Notes under the pieces: generated by a model
Databases searched by the model: none
The model's input: only the letters and a program-made list of their open reading frames with translations
What the model was told of the DNA's origin: nothing
Part shown: positions 50,401 through 62,359 of the stretch, in pieces
How the letters are laid out: every line of letters begins with the position of its first letter
Numbering within the stretch: the first letter of the stretch is position 1
NCBI GenBank assembly: GCA_037389465.1
Contig: JAZARR010000159.1
Span: 558,001 to 622,000 of the forward strand
DNA from: Baylisascaris procyonis
Lineage: Eukaryota; Nematoda; Chromadorea; Rhabditida; Ascarididae
Length of the DNA stretch: 64,000 nucleotides
Direction: 5' to 3'
Translations under genes and position numbers: made by a program

Positions 50401-53400
50401 TTGCTCACTGGAGCACAGTTCGAAGAACTTCCTTACGCGGCACATGAAGGAAGTGCACAAGTATCGACGCAACCCCATCGATATCACTGATCGCAATCCT
50501 TCATTGAAAAGCCAATTTGTTGAGGTTGTCCTTTGCGGCTTTACTGCCTATTCATTCACTATTCATTTATTATTGCGTTAATGTTTTCTACGTTCCCATT
50601 TAACCAGACATCTCAATAGTGCTTAATATGTTCACTTTAATGCAAAATTTTTGTACGGGTTTTTTGATAGAGCCGTTTTATAATGGCTATAGATTTCAGA
50701 GCAAAACTCTAAACCTCAAATATTTCTTTTTCACTTCAGGTGAATCTCACATGTCGCTCCAGTGTTTCATATTAATTGTTTTATCAATGTACGCTCGCTA
50801 CAGCTGTCATTGATTAAGCTGTTAATGTGTTCGAAACGGAATAACTGGGAAGATATGGCTTCTTCAAGCTGATTTCATAAACTGCTAACAAATAGTAAAG
50901 AATGCGTAATACCGGCTTGCTTTCTTTTTAGCTTCTGTAACCACTGGCACATTCCCTTAAAAAATTCGTTTTTCCACCTGATTTTTAGAACGCGGGCTAA
51001 CTGATATAAAATAAATACAAATTTCCAGGCGTATAAAATAACTTCTTCAGCTTGGATGATTAAACTTGGAACTCGTTAAGGGGGTCAAGTTATGGCGTGC
51101 ATTACACACGTCACATATCATATCTCTGTCTTGAGGGTTCCTCCAAATGAAAGCGATAATACGGAGGTCGAATTATGGTGTAAGTAATGCGTACGTGTAT
51201 TAGTTATCACAATCGATCAAATTTTGTTTTGGTGGACTAAGCAACCAAAAGCCGGTTGTAACCGAATACGATTAAAAAATGCTGGTCGATTACTGACGAG
51301 AGACATTTAGTGGAAACCGAATTCCCGTTACAACCAAGGAAAAAACTGACCACACTCTTCGTTTCTAACCAAGTTCAAATTAAAAATACATTATGCGACA
51401 TTGTTTGATTAGTTTGGTCACATTTCATATAATTTTATTTTACTGATAGCAGCAATGAATAATCAGTTCAGAACAGTTTGCGTAGATGCAACGAAAGTAA
51501 AATAAGCAACTACATCGAGGGTTATAACTGAATGGAATATTGTCACGCTGGTGATGGCGTGGAAGGAAGAAATACTCGCTGGAAAAAAACAGACTAAATG
51601 AAAAGCTTTGGGAGCAAAAGTCAGCAGAAAGTATTGAACGAAGAAGCGATGGGTTGTTTAGTCCAGTAGTCTGCCTAGATTGAAGAGTATAGAGTTGATT
51701 CTGCAAAATGAATCCAATGCAGACGTAAAAATAGACCAAATATCGATAAAGTAATTCACCATCTCAAAGTCTTGCAAATTCAATCAAACAACTCCAAGAG
51801 AATGCCAAATATGTACAGGACAACCGTGCAACTGAAAAAGTTCCATCCGGAAAGCCAAATTGGAGTCCGTGCCCAGGCGTGCAAAGAATAAAATATATAA
51901 TTTCACGTATTAATATATACAACCGGAAATTATTGTCAGCTCTGACATAATAGAAACAACAAGTGTAGTGCAGTCTTAATGGGATAAAAGAAAGCATATA
52001 GTGAGCAATATGAACGTAAGTAAATTTTTTAAAATCTGAACAAGGATGATCGTTGATTAAAAAGACATGGAAACGATTAATCTCCTCTGCAAACAATTTC
52101 AACTGCTCCATCATGGCCTGAAAAAAAGGTTGGATTGACTTTTTTGTGCAAGGTGTAAACCGCATTGAAGTGTGATGTTACACGCATATTTCCCCATCAA
52201 TCGTTCCCAACCTCCTGAGCACCCTCGTCTACCTGAGTCCTCTACGCATCCTTCTTTTGCACTTCAGTAAGTAATGTTCATCTTCGCCACTACAGTAATC
52301 ATTTCGAGATTGTCAAGTCATAAATTTTACTGCACATTGAGTCTTGTACCGTCCATAGCACTGCCGAGGGGAAAGATTTGACATGCTGATCGAAATCTGA
52401 AACATTTATTGCAGTCGGCTGATAACAAATGTTGTAAAAGCAAGGATTCGGTTGAAAACGAATTCGTTTCGAAAATCCCATTCAATTACCAGTCAAAAGG
52501 ATTTCGTAAAAACCAAATTTCTGTTGCAGCCAAAAAGACTGCGAAGGCGAAACCGAGTCGCGATAGACGACGATCGACCAAGATTCTGGTTCTTGATCGA
52601 AATCCAGCCGCTCTATTATGATCACTAACAAATAAACATAGTACACAGGCAACAGGCAGATGTGCACACAGATATACTTATATTTGAAGTCATTCATGTA
52701 CGGACACAACGTCGCCATAATGCGATTTGCAAAAGCCATCAAGGCTTTGTTCGCGAAAGTTTGCAGAAACTACTTAAAAATGAAAAGATTATCGATTTCA
52801 GTTGGCATCGCGTTGCTTCCCAGATCACCTTTCGAACTTCGGAGTGTTGTATCGTGCATCCAGGCGAACACCGGTATCGAGATCCGCTTCATTGAAAACG
52901 TCTACCGAGAATGAGGGCACCCGATGCGAACGTCGCGCACAATCCATCTCTGGATTACCAACGAACTTGACTTCACAGAGCAGTCCTTCATCGTCGGTCG
53001 TTGCGGCTTCCACTTCACAGCAGGCTGAAACACAATGCTCAACACTTAGCGGCCTCCTTTCAATATCGACCGACAACATTATGCCACAGGTAATTTTGGC
53101 ATCTTTCGGCTAGAATGTACACTTATTAAATAGGTCAACGACCAAAAGTGTTAATCTGTAGAACCGAGGTTGAAAAGAAAGCAAACAAAGTACTGTAATA
53201 CTGGATTATTGTTTAAAAAATTATGAGTACCGAGCAGAGTACTTAAAATTCCTAGGCACGCAGTGGTATTCTAATGAAAGAAACGTGTTATTTTTATGCG
53301 GAAGTTTTTGCCTCATCACGAAAGCCGAGCAGTTACAAAAATTTCTATTTTATAGATTTTAATTCTGAAAATTTTCGGATTTTTGTGTTTTGGAGTGCCA

Positions 53401-56258
53401 CTGACTAAATGTTGCATTCATTTTGGACCCTCCTTAAAGGACGTTTATACTTTTGACGATATGAATACTGCACATTGGCATCTATATATTCTTCATCTTC
53501 TGCACTGGTTTTACGTCATACTCTGGGGATATGCAGCGAGTGAGAGCACTTGCCTAGAACAGTTGTTGGGATTTGAATCTCATGTTTCAAAAAGTTATAA
53601 ATTTAAGACCGGATGCTGTTCTTTTTTGATCGTCCTCATGCTGTAGAACTTGTAACCCTTCCCTTAATCTGCTGTAGAACTTGCAACCCTTCCCTTAATC
53701 TGCTGTAGAATTTGCGACCCTTTCCTTAATCTGCTGTAGAACTTGTAACCCTTCCCTTAATCTGCTGTAGAACTTGCAACCTTTCCCTTAATCTGCTGTA
53801 GAACTTGCAACCTTTCCCTTAATCTGCTGTAGCATTTGTGACCCGTCCCTTAATCTGCCGTAGAATTTGCAACCCTTCCCTTAATCTGCTGTAGAACTTG
53901 CAACCTTTCCCTTAATCTGCTGTAGAACTTGCAACCTTTCCCTTAATCTGCTGTAGCATTTGTGACCCGTCCCTTAATCTGCCGTAGAATTTGTAACCCT
54001 TCCCTTAATCTGCTGTAGAACTTGCAACCTTTCCCTTAATCTGCTGTAGAACTTGCAACCTTTCCCTTAATCTGCTGTAGCATTTGTGACCCGTCCCTTA
54101 ATCTGCCGTAGAATTTGTAACCCTTCCCTTAATCTGCTGTAGAACTTGCAACCCTTCCCTTAATCTGCTGTAGAATTTGCGACCCTTTCCTTAATCTGCT
54201 GTAGAACTTGTAACCCTTCCCTTAATCTGCTGTAGAACTTGTAACCCTTCCCTTAATCTGCTGTAGAACTTGCAACCTTTCCCTTAATCTGCTGTAGCAT
54301 TTGTGACCCGTCCCTTAATCTGCCGTAGAATTTGTAACCCTTCCCTTAATCTGCTGTAGAACTTGCAACCTTTCCCTTAATCTGCTGTAGAACTTGCAAC
54401 CTTTCCCTTAATCTGCTGTAGAACTTGCAACCTTTCCCTTAATCTGCTGTAGCATTTGCGACCCGTCCCTTAATCTGCCGTAGAATTTGAAACCCTTCCC
54501 TTAATCTGCTGTGGAATTTGTAACCCTTCCCCTTCCTCCTTCCACCCTCATTCGCACCAGATGGACAAGGCATAGTTTCTTAATTGTTTCACCTTAACAA
54601 TATCAGTATTCACGTGCATAATTTTTTGTCCTTTAATAAACTCATGTCCATATGAAAGACGGAAAGGGGACACAAGTCGCAAGTTTACTGATGTCCCAGT
54701 CTTGCATGCTTTCTTTGGTTGCTCCAGCTGTCCGAATTGCTTTCTCATCGGCGTACAGGTGATCAGGAATCCAGCAACATCTATCTGTTAGTATGATTAA
54801 AATGTTATGAAAGATATAAAAGCTGCTGCTGAAAGCAGTTTACCACAAGTGCATATCTAAGTTATTGAAACATCTAATATTAAAGTTTTGAAGCGTAGTT
54901 TTAATTAGCAAGTGATGCATCATCCTACAAGTTTCCATTCCTTATTCTCTACTTTTTTTCACTTTGCCGATTTCATATTTTTCTACTTTTCCCTTAAAGA
55001 TTGGAACAGAGCATTCAATGAGTCTTGCGATAACCCTAACTCCGAGCGTTTATTGCAAGCATATGAAAATGTCATGTGACGTTAAAATGCTGGAAAATGT
55101 ATCAATTAGTCGTCGTTTAAGATAAGGATATCACCGACAGTGCAAAGCGCAGAACCTAAAAGATCGTGCAGGTTCTGTGAGGAAACCTTTGGCGATGACT
55201 ACATGGAGCTATATAGACATGCGAAGCAGCATCTCAACGTTGTGCCCTATGAATGCTCGGAGTGTAAACTAGGCGATGTGGATCGAAAGCACCTTCTTGC
55301 ACATATCACCACTGTGCATTCTTTAGGAGCCACCCTCATCGACAGGTTCATCTGTTCGTTTCCTTTTTGCTGCCATCATGCGCTTTTGCACTTCATGTTA
55401 TTTTAAACTGGAAATTTTAACGGCATAGAACATACCTGTCTACTGTATTTTCTCTCATTAATTTGGTTGTTGAGCAAGACGTATTCCTGAGAACTGCCAA
55501 GGTATACTATTTTCATCGACCCCAGGAAATTTATCATAAAAGTTCTAAAGCAGTAGAACGTTTGATGTGCTGAATAGGACGTTTAAGGTAACCTTGCCTA
55601 TGCCCTTAACAGGTCGGGAAATGTGAAGATTTAATTCTTGAATCAGCACCATAAATCACAAATAGACATACTACTACAAGGCAACCTACAATTTAAGAAA
55701 GCTAAGGTGGTGATGAACGAAAGTAAGCTACAGAGGATCTCAAACAGCTCAGGAGATATTAAAGTTTTTATAAGCAACAGTGACGAATATTCTCTTCGTT
55801 TCGAACTGAAGGTTGCAAGTTGTCTCCACGAAGATTCTCTTCCCCCCCCCCCCCCTTCCCCTTGATCCTCGTGATATGTGAAAAAGTATGGTAAGGGCTG
55901 TCGTTGCACAAACGTTGATGCACACGGCAAATTTATAAACTCAGAGTTGCTTGCCCTGTTTGCTTTTTTTTTACATTTATCATTTACAATTTCTTTGACC
56001 AATGAGGCCGATTTGATCGCATTTTAGAGTCTATAAATTTCGATGAAATTGAAATGCATTCTTGAAAAAAAAAAATATCGCTGAGGTTGTTTGCTCACTT
56101 CTAAGTCAAAAGTATGCAATTGTTTGAATCTTTGTTAAATGTATCGTTTAAGGATGAACGATGCGCTTTCTCGTCAGTGTCGCGTTCTCTTCGCAGCGTG
56201 TTTCCCAGATGTCACTCTACAACCTCAATTACACGACCGCATTGAAAAAGCTCTATAG
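41445..56258 (+). CDS. Multi-exon C2H2 zinc-finger protein
   Basis: Thirteen exons join in phase to about 687 residues: 41445-41643, 44664-44780, 45579-45644, 47167-47386, 47643-47801, 48192-48372, 48605-48724, 49465-49535, 50386-50524, 52415-52588, 52802-53089, 55122-55345, 56153-56258. The N terminus has a VKEEPDD motif, a possible sumoylation site. C2H2 fingers: CILCKEWVCSRNRYMHIESH, CSVCGYDNRKEI...HIKKTH, CSIDGCSLEHSS...HMKEVH, CRFCEETFGDDY...HAKQH and CSECKLGDVDRK...HITTVH. A Ser/Thr-rich linker lies at 52802-53089. The C-terminal exon reads MNDALSRQCRVLFAACFPDV. The ATG at 41445 follows a TTCAG acceptor at 41393, perhaps a spliced-leader site. The 49465 exon is weakest: poor acceptor and an incomplete finger. 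A nuclear DNA-binding role is inferred; no specific orthologue was recognised. Confidence 0.82.
41644..44663 (+). other. First intron of the zinc-finger gene
   Basis: A 3-kb AT-rich intron from a GTGAGA donor to an AATTGCAG acceptor. No internal gene or clear repeat was noticed; open frames are short and unconvincing. Confidence 0.6.
53640..54533. repeat. 31-bp minisatellite, about 29 copies, with higher-order pattern
   Basis: Tandem copies of a 31-bp unit of the form CTGCTGTAGAACTTGCAACC followed by CTTCCCTTAAT. Variants occur in a recurring order: one or more AACTTGCAACCTTT units, then GCATTTGTGACCCGT, then GCCGTAGAATTTG. This gives a multi-unit (about 124-bp) higher-order repeat seen several times. 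It lies in the intron between the exons ending at 53089 and starting at 55122. Stop triplets in every unit exclude a coding role in the readable frames. Confidence 0.95.
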
Positions 56259-58196
56259 GATCATTTATTACATAAGTATCTATTTTACAAATGGCTGGCG
56301 CTTGTCTAGGTAGTAGATATGGAACGGTCGATCACTATGAAGGATTGTAATAACGTGAAATATTATTTCTGTTGCTGCCAGCTCGAAAATCCCTCTTCTG
56401 AGGCTTGCTTCCTCTTGTTCGATAAAACAGTTTATACTTTCATGGAAATCTGCAGAAGTGTTGCAAGACATAAGTCAACATAAACTTCACTGTGCTCTTT
56501 CTCACAAAGATTAGTACATTTATTCTCCATAGGCATTGCTCTTTGCTCGGTAGTTTTATTTTCTGGCAATCAGAGACGATTAGATCCTTAAAAACTCCGT
56601 TAGTGTTCAAACGTCAGAAGTTGCAACGAATTCAGTGCTTATTTCGCACATTACCCTATCGTATTTATTGCTTATATCAGTTGTATGATATCCATTTTTA
56701 GAAGTATTTTGCTTATTTACGTGTAAGTTGCTATGGAAAATGATATTGCTGGTTCAGAAAATTAAGCCGGTCGGCAAATGTGTACATATCTTAGTGCCTC
56801 AGTGAAGCATTAGCGAACGAAGCGCAATGAGAGTGGCTTTGTTTTGCAGGTTAAAGCTTTATCAGATGTATGAACTATGTTGGTGAAATTAATTTGGGTA
56901 GGTTTATAAGTGCCGTCGGTACTGTTTTTAGCGCTGTCCTTTCATGATCACCCGTGAGTTCGAAATGTCTAAATGAAGTTATAAATATATTATTTTGCAT
57001 TTCACGTATGGTTCAATGCGAAGCACATTACGACTTCTTATTTATCGCTGAATTTGGCTATGTTATGACCAAAACAAGAAAAACAGGTTTGTTTTTGAAA
57101 AACAGGAAACAGGTCTACAATAAGACGACCAGAAATTTCCTCTTTCGATCTAGCGTTCTTCATCGGCGTAAAAGAAATTATATGGTGACGGACTTCAGCT
57201 GCATTCTTCTACACGAATAATTCGAACGTTTAGAGTAAAACTTGCAATAAATGAGAACATACTTGTCAAAATTTTGAAGTTTATTCGTCGAACTACAGCC
57301 CATTTTCTCTATTCTCGATTACACTTCAACTTGAATCTAGTTTCGCTCTAGCTAAACAAGTTTAAACAATTTCTATGTAACATAGGACCCCTTTCCGAGC
57401 AACATTCTCCCTACTGAACAAGGGTACTCTCTTCCGAATATCACTCTTAGAATTCTCTAGCAACACACTCGCCTTTCGGGATCACTTGAGCAAGAACTAA
57501 TTTATTTTTAGTAGTAGCATTTCTTGCCTTTGCGAGCAATAGCGAGAATGGCAGGCGTATTCAGTGGAGATGGCGAAAAGAAAGAAGTGAAAAATCAACG
57601 GAAATACGCACCACGATGCTGCTCCCGGAAAAGTGAAAAAACAAGTCGAAGCAGCTGAGCAATAAACCATGGAAGTAAAGAAACAAGGAATGATGCAGTT
57701 TGGAATAGGACAAAGAAGGGAGTCAACTTGTACAAAGAGTTCAATAAGATTTCTAATCCCTTGGCATATAGTATAGTACATGCAGATAACCCTGATTTTG
57801 ACAGACGTAAGGCAATGAAAGATCTATGCAAACCGATGACAGTAACATCAAGTAGTCAAGGTTTTGTATAGTAATAATTAACTGGGCGTCGAATGTCGCA
57901 GAAATTGGGATTTAACTGAAAGCGCTTTTGTGCATTGCAATCAATTCGTTATTTGCTTTCATGTGATGACAAATTCATCAAAATCGAGAATTAGTAAATC
58001 GACGAATTGCCCGAAATCCATGCCTGAATTAATAAATCCATACCACTTTCTGATGGCCGGAGTATTTAGTGCTCATAATTTTTAATGTTCCTAACCGAAA
58101 TCTTGCTCATCGTTTCGTGTGTTATCAGAGAGTTCCAAAAACCATGATTTTCTATTCCCTTCTTGCTCCACCCCTTTCCCCCCTCTCAATGCGCAG
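56259..58196. other. Downstream flank of the zinc-finger gene
   Basis: AT-rich. Open frames at 56492-56701 and 56954-57220 (+) and 57497-57831 (-) have no recognised features. Nothing else was seen. Confidence 0.5.
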
Positions 58197-58611
58197 ACGA
58201 AAGTCACATTTCTTCCTTTGGGCGCTCTAGGGCATGCGTTCGTAAAGTTAAAGGGTCAATGGATATTAAGATACGGAGCATACAATGAACTGGAGATGGC
58301 TTATGCCGTCTGCAAACTCCGAGATGCATTCGCATTCAAGGTGGAAAGCGTTCCTGTTTTACGATGTCCATATTAGATGAAAGACATCTGAACCTCGCAA
58401 ACCTCTGAATATATTAAAGGATGGATTTGTGAAGAAAAGATTTGTACAATGGAACACAACATAATTTATTGTATGCTTGTTCAGTATCTTCATCTCAACG
58501 GATCTCTTAAGGATAAGGTGCCATGCCTGGTTAAGCACTTGCGTCGCCGGCATTACACACTTGTTGTGCCCACCAAATGCAATTGGATGGAAGTGTCCTT
58601 TGCGCATCGAT
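58197..58611 (+). CDS. Possible BED-type zinc-finger exon pair
   Basis: Exon 58197-58340 follows a GCGCAG acceptor and contains GQWILRYGAYNELEMAYAVC. Exon 58485-58611 follows a TTGTTCAG acceptor, contains VPCLVKHLRRRHY and ends at a GTGAGT donor. Both junctions are phase 0. Joined, they give the BED-finger pattern of an aromatic residue, a cysteine, then L-x-x-HL-x3-H. The expected second cysteine is an arginine (CKLRD), so the finger is incomplete or the frame assignment is wrong. No further exons were identified. BED fingers occur in hAT-type transposases and in domesticated chromatin proteins. Confidence 0.35.
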
Positions 58612-58908
58612 GTGAGTATTCTATGTCGTAGGTATTCGCTGTGCTTCGTGATCAGTTGTGGTGCAAATCTGTCGGATGCGTGCTTCAGCGTACTCTTTAC
58701 TCAGTTTTTTTGAAACTGAAGTTAAGGACAAATCGTGTGCTTCGTCTGGCTGTGAGCCTCATTTTAGCTTCAGCTTATTGGGCAGACGAGGCGCATATTA
58801 AACTTTGGTATATAGTAACTGCAAAAAATGTCCGACTTACGAACTTTTGGTAGCCTACAATTGATGCTCTACAGTGGCCAATCACCTGCTCATGATCACT
58901 GCGGTCTT

Positions 58909-59325
58909 TTACCATAAATACTCCTGCCGTGGCGCAAGTGCATATGCTTCGAATGCCTCACTTTGAATTCTTCTTGGTGCAAGTGTCGAAGACGAAAGTG
59001 TTTCCTGACGCAATTTTCTAGAGTAAAAATTCACTCTAACGGTAGTGCCCAAGAAACGTAAGTCCTGAGGCTCAATCGACTTGTAAAATAGGCGCGTGCG
59101 GCACACACACGCCTCCACGCTCAGACGTGTTTTGGTGTAGGTGTTGCTACAGAAAATTTCCCCAGCTTCCAAATTCTTCTTCTTGCGATCGTCCTCGGGG
59201 CAACTGTCTCTTATCATAAGTATCCAAAAGTTTCCGCTACGGCGCTGCGCAAAAATAACATTGCGGTTTCTACACGTTGCTCCATGGAACCATGGTTTGA
59301 AGTAGCCTTGTTTAGTACATTTCAC
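58909..59325 (-). other. 138-codon open frame, - strand
   Basis: A long uninterrupted frame for this region. Its translation is basic and cysteine-containing (for example GNFWILMIRDSCPEDDRKKK and VEACVCRTRLFYKSIEPQDL). No domain was recognised and no splice sites chain it to neighbours. It could be a decayed element ORF or an exon of an unrecognised gene. Confidence 0.25.
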
Positions 59326-61444
59326 ATCTCAGAAAGTAGGAATAAGGTATATCCAAAGATATTTAGAAAAAGGGGTAGAACTAGGTAGAAAAACAGCTGG
59401 GGACCACTATAGAAAGAATTATATAATCAAGTAGAGTGACGAACAAGTGGAGAAAAGTGAGCAAATAAAATTCATACGATTTCAACCAGGTCCATTGTGA
59501 TCCTCTGTATTCATCCCCTTCCAGATCTAATATTAGCAAATCTCCTTAACAGGAAAATTGCGGGCACTGCATCTATCAACTTGCGGCTATACTGCTACAA
59601 GGAACGGAAAGTACATTAGATGTTGCGGGCTGTAGATTACCAAGTCCTAATAAAATAACGCAGCGACGAAAATATAAAGAACTAACTGCAAACAATACCC
59701 TTATATTTGAGAACATATTCAAGTGTATGCATTATGCAATTTGCTCGTATAACGTATTATAAATGCGCCGTAATTTGCCAACCGATACCGATATCGATTT
59801 GTTTCCAATGCTTAGTTTAAAAAATCCTGTTGTTTTTAGTTGTTTTGAAATGGCTAAAAGACTAATTGACATCAGTTTGGAAGAAATTTTCATGTAAGCC
59901 ACAACGAAAGTGAGGCGTAGCTGTTGGCTAATAAGACGTGTGTGTACCCTGTACAAGGATACATACTTTCGAAATGACCGACTACAGAACGCAATACGCG
60001 CACTCCTTGTCGCTGCCACAAGTCAGCATTATATAAGAAACGAGCTTTGAGAGGATTCGTAAGTTGCGATCGGTCTTTAAACCGATTAATAGAGAAATAT
60101 AACGCGTTAATAGAGAAATACGCCTAACTATATTTCTTGGGGCGTTGCTTCTTTTGCTGGAATAATCCTATAAAGCCAGAAATCTTGTCTATTCCACAAT
60201 ACCGCCTTTAATTGTCTAGATAAGTCCTGTGAGTTGTTTTATTTTCTCATTTACTTTCAGTGATTTCACTATATTTTATCACATAATCCAATTACTTTTA
60301 ACACTGCAGAGATCATTTCGCTGTTATGCCACATCGTTTTTTATTTCTTTTTTTGCTTTAAATGATCACATAATTTTCACGGTCATTTGTTTCAGAAGGT
60401 CAACATCAATAATTGTTTCTTATTGCGCATTAGGACTTTACTGAAAACATTTCGAAAATATCGTTAACCGCCATGTCTTGATGCAATATACTGAAATTAC
60501 TTTCGCATTAAAAACGCAAAGCGCGCATAAGTCGTTTCAAATTTAGTACTAACGTGGGTGGTTCAATATTCATATGTATTTTTACTTAAAGTTTGAAATA
60601 TTTTTATGGTAAGGACATTTTAGTGAAGAAGCTGTTAGAAATAACTAGCAAACAATAGTTGGCCACCTAGAGCGTTCTAGCTTCTAAAGCGCGAATTCTA
60701 GCATCTCTTCACATGTTTTCATGCTCTGTTTCTATGTTCAGACTCCTCATGACCTTTACTGAAGTTGTATCGATGCGTATTTCCTATCTCATAGTTGAAG
60801 ATATACTTTCTTTATCCAAAAACGATTTTCGCTCAACTTTTATAGCATAAAGAATTACTTATGGGGGATGGGGGGGGGGGGGAAGACGTGAGGGGAAAAC
60901 TATAAAATCCAACTATTCCTGCGGCACGAGTCGGACGAGAAAACTCTAGCTCCATAACGACCGTTTGCCACACTCTACTGACAACAATATCTTATATAAG
61001 CAGCTGCAAAAAAGAGGTTATCTGCAATGATATTGCGCTGCTGTATTTGACGTGGGTTGAGTCTTAAGTCGACAAAGCTGCCTATGATCGTTCTATTGTT
61101 GGCGTGCTTCGACATACTAGTTAGTCCAAATGAAAGAAAGGAAACAAAGCACAAAAAGATAGCAACGAGAAGGGAGAGTGCACGGACATAAAAGAAGAGA
61201 TGAGACATACATCGGTATTAAGAGAGGGCAGAAATTAAACAGTATGTGTCAAACATGTAAGATAGACCCAAACAATAGTTCTCGCTGTATCGATGAGCTT
61301 GTTGCGAGGCAAAGAACCATGCAACCATGATTCCGCATTAGGGGACTTCTGGGACATCTTTTGGTGGATCCGTGGACCTTTGAACAGGTATCTTGCCGTG
61401 ATGTTTTGAGCAGCGTTGAGTATGAACGCTTAAATGAGAGACCT
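59326..61444. other. Unassigned AT-rich region
   Basis: Contains a short direct repeat (TTAATAGAGAAATA twice, about 60087-60121) and a guanine run near 60866-60882. ORFs such as 59732-60019 (-) and 60975-61208 (-) have no recognisable domain. Confidence 0.5.
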
Positions 61445-61734
61445 TTAAGCTAATGATGAGAAAAACTTGCAGGCACTTTTCGATGAAAGAGGTGCTTCTA
61501 AATTTGGATGTGGAATCATCGAGTTTCTGGCAAAATGAATTATAACACGTTTATGTATCTGAATATCCATGTAAGCACTGGCAACAGCTGCTTCACATCC
61601 ATTCTGTAGAAGTTTCTCTCAGGGGAGTGTCGAGATCCTTACTTTGTTTCTCATTTGGTTTAGCGAACTTTCAGGTGATGCAGCTGAGCCTTTGATGATG
61701 ACCTTAAAGTTTATCGGCCATTGCACGATCCCGC
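61445..61734 (-). CDS. Possible 3' exons of an unrecognised - strand gene
   Basis: Two - strand exons chain in phase 0. Exon 61643-61734 (GIVQWPINFKVIIKGSAASP...NQMRNK) ends at a GTAAGG donor. Exon 61445-61603 (NGCEAAVASAYMDIQIHKRV..., ending CKFFSSLA and TAA) follows an ACTTCTACAG acceptor. The intron of 39 nt is very short, near the lower limit for nematodes. An upstream - frame at 61800-61988 starts with ATG right after a TTTGCTGCAG acceptor and could be the 5' exon, but its phase was not reconciled. No family was recognised. Confidence 0.35.
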
Positions 61735-61799
61735 CTTCAATTTTTCGTATTTTGCAAAACGACCTTGACGCGTTTGAAAATTGATCGCATTTATGGTGA

Positions 61800-61988
61800 C
61801 TAAACATTTGCCATGACAGATATCGAGTTGTTCCCATTAACTTCAGACACGACTACTTCCTTATACGATTTATTTCCGTTTGCAAATGACATCGTACGTG
61901 ATCTCCGTGTTATAATTGTATCTATTCTGAACTGAATATCGCATCGCTTCTCTATTGCTAAGAAATCATCAAAAATCGCAAATTGCAT
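61800..61988 (-). CDS. Small open frame after an acceptor-like site
   Basis: Reads MQFAIFDDFLAIEKRCDIQ..., then RSRTMSFANGNKSYKEVVV and a TAG stop, 62 residues. The ATG lies 3 nt after TTTGCTGCAG, as in trans-spliced nematode genes. It may be the first exon of the gene whose 3' exons lie at 61445-61734, or it may be unrelated. Confidence 0.25.
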   Translation of the reverse strand: MQFAIFDDFLAIEKRCDIQFRIDTIITRRSRTMSFANGNKSYKEVVVSEVNGNNSISVMANV

Positions 61989-62359
61989 TCGCTGCAGCAA
62001 AGCATTCACTATCGGCTATCGACCCAATTTGAAGTATCGCACACCAATGTGGCCACCTTTTTCTTTTTAGGTATAACAATGGTTGAAGGTTCATAAAAAC
62101 TTCATCAATACTGCGTTCACTGAAAAGTTGTTCGTTCGCTATCAACTGGACTAAACCACGAAGGTGAATCTTCTTCAACTAGGAATCCTTGGGACGTTGA
62201 AGCTTTACTTGAGTTTGCCTTACCTCAAGGTCAAGATGGAACATAAATTTCAGCTAAGCAGGAGAATCTTTATTACAAATAACGACTTGAATAATTCTTG
62301 GCATCATGTTAAACGTAAACATCTTTTTTTGAAAATGTTGGCGCTGACAAATTTCTAAT

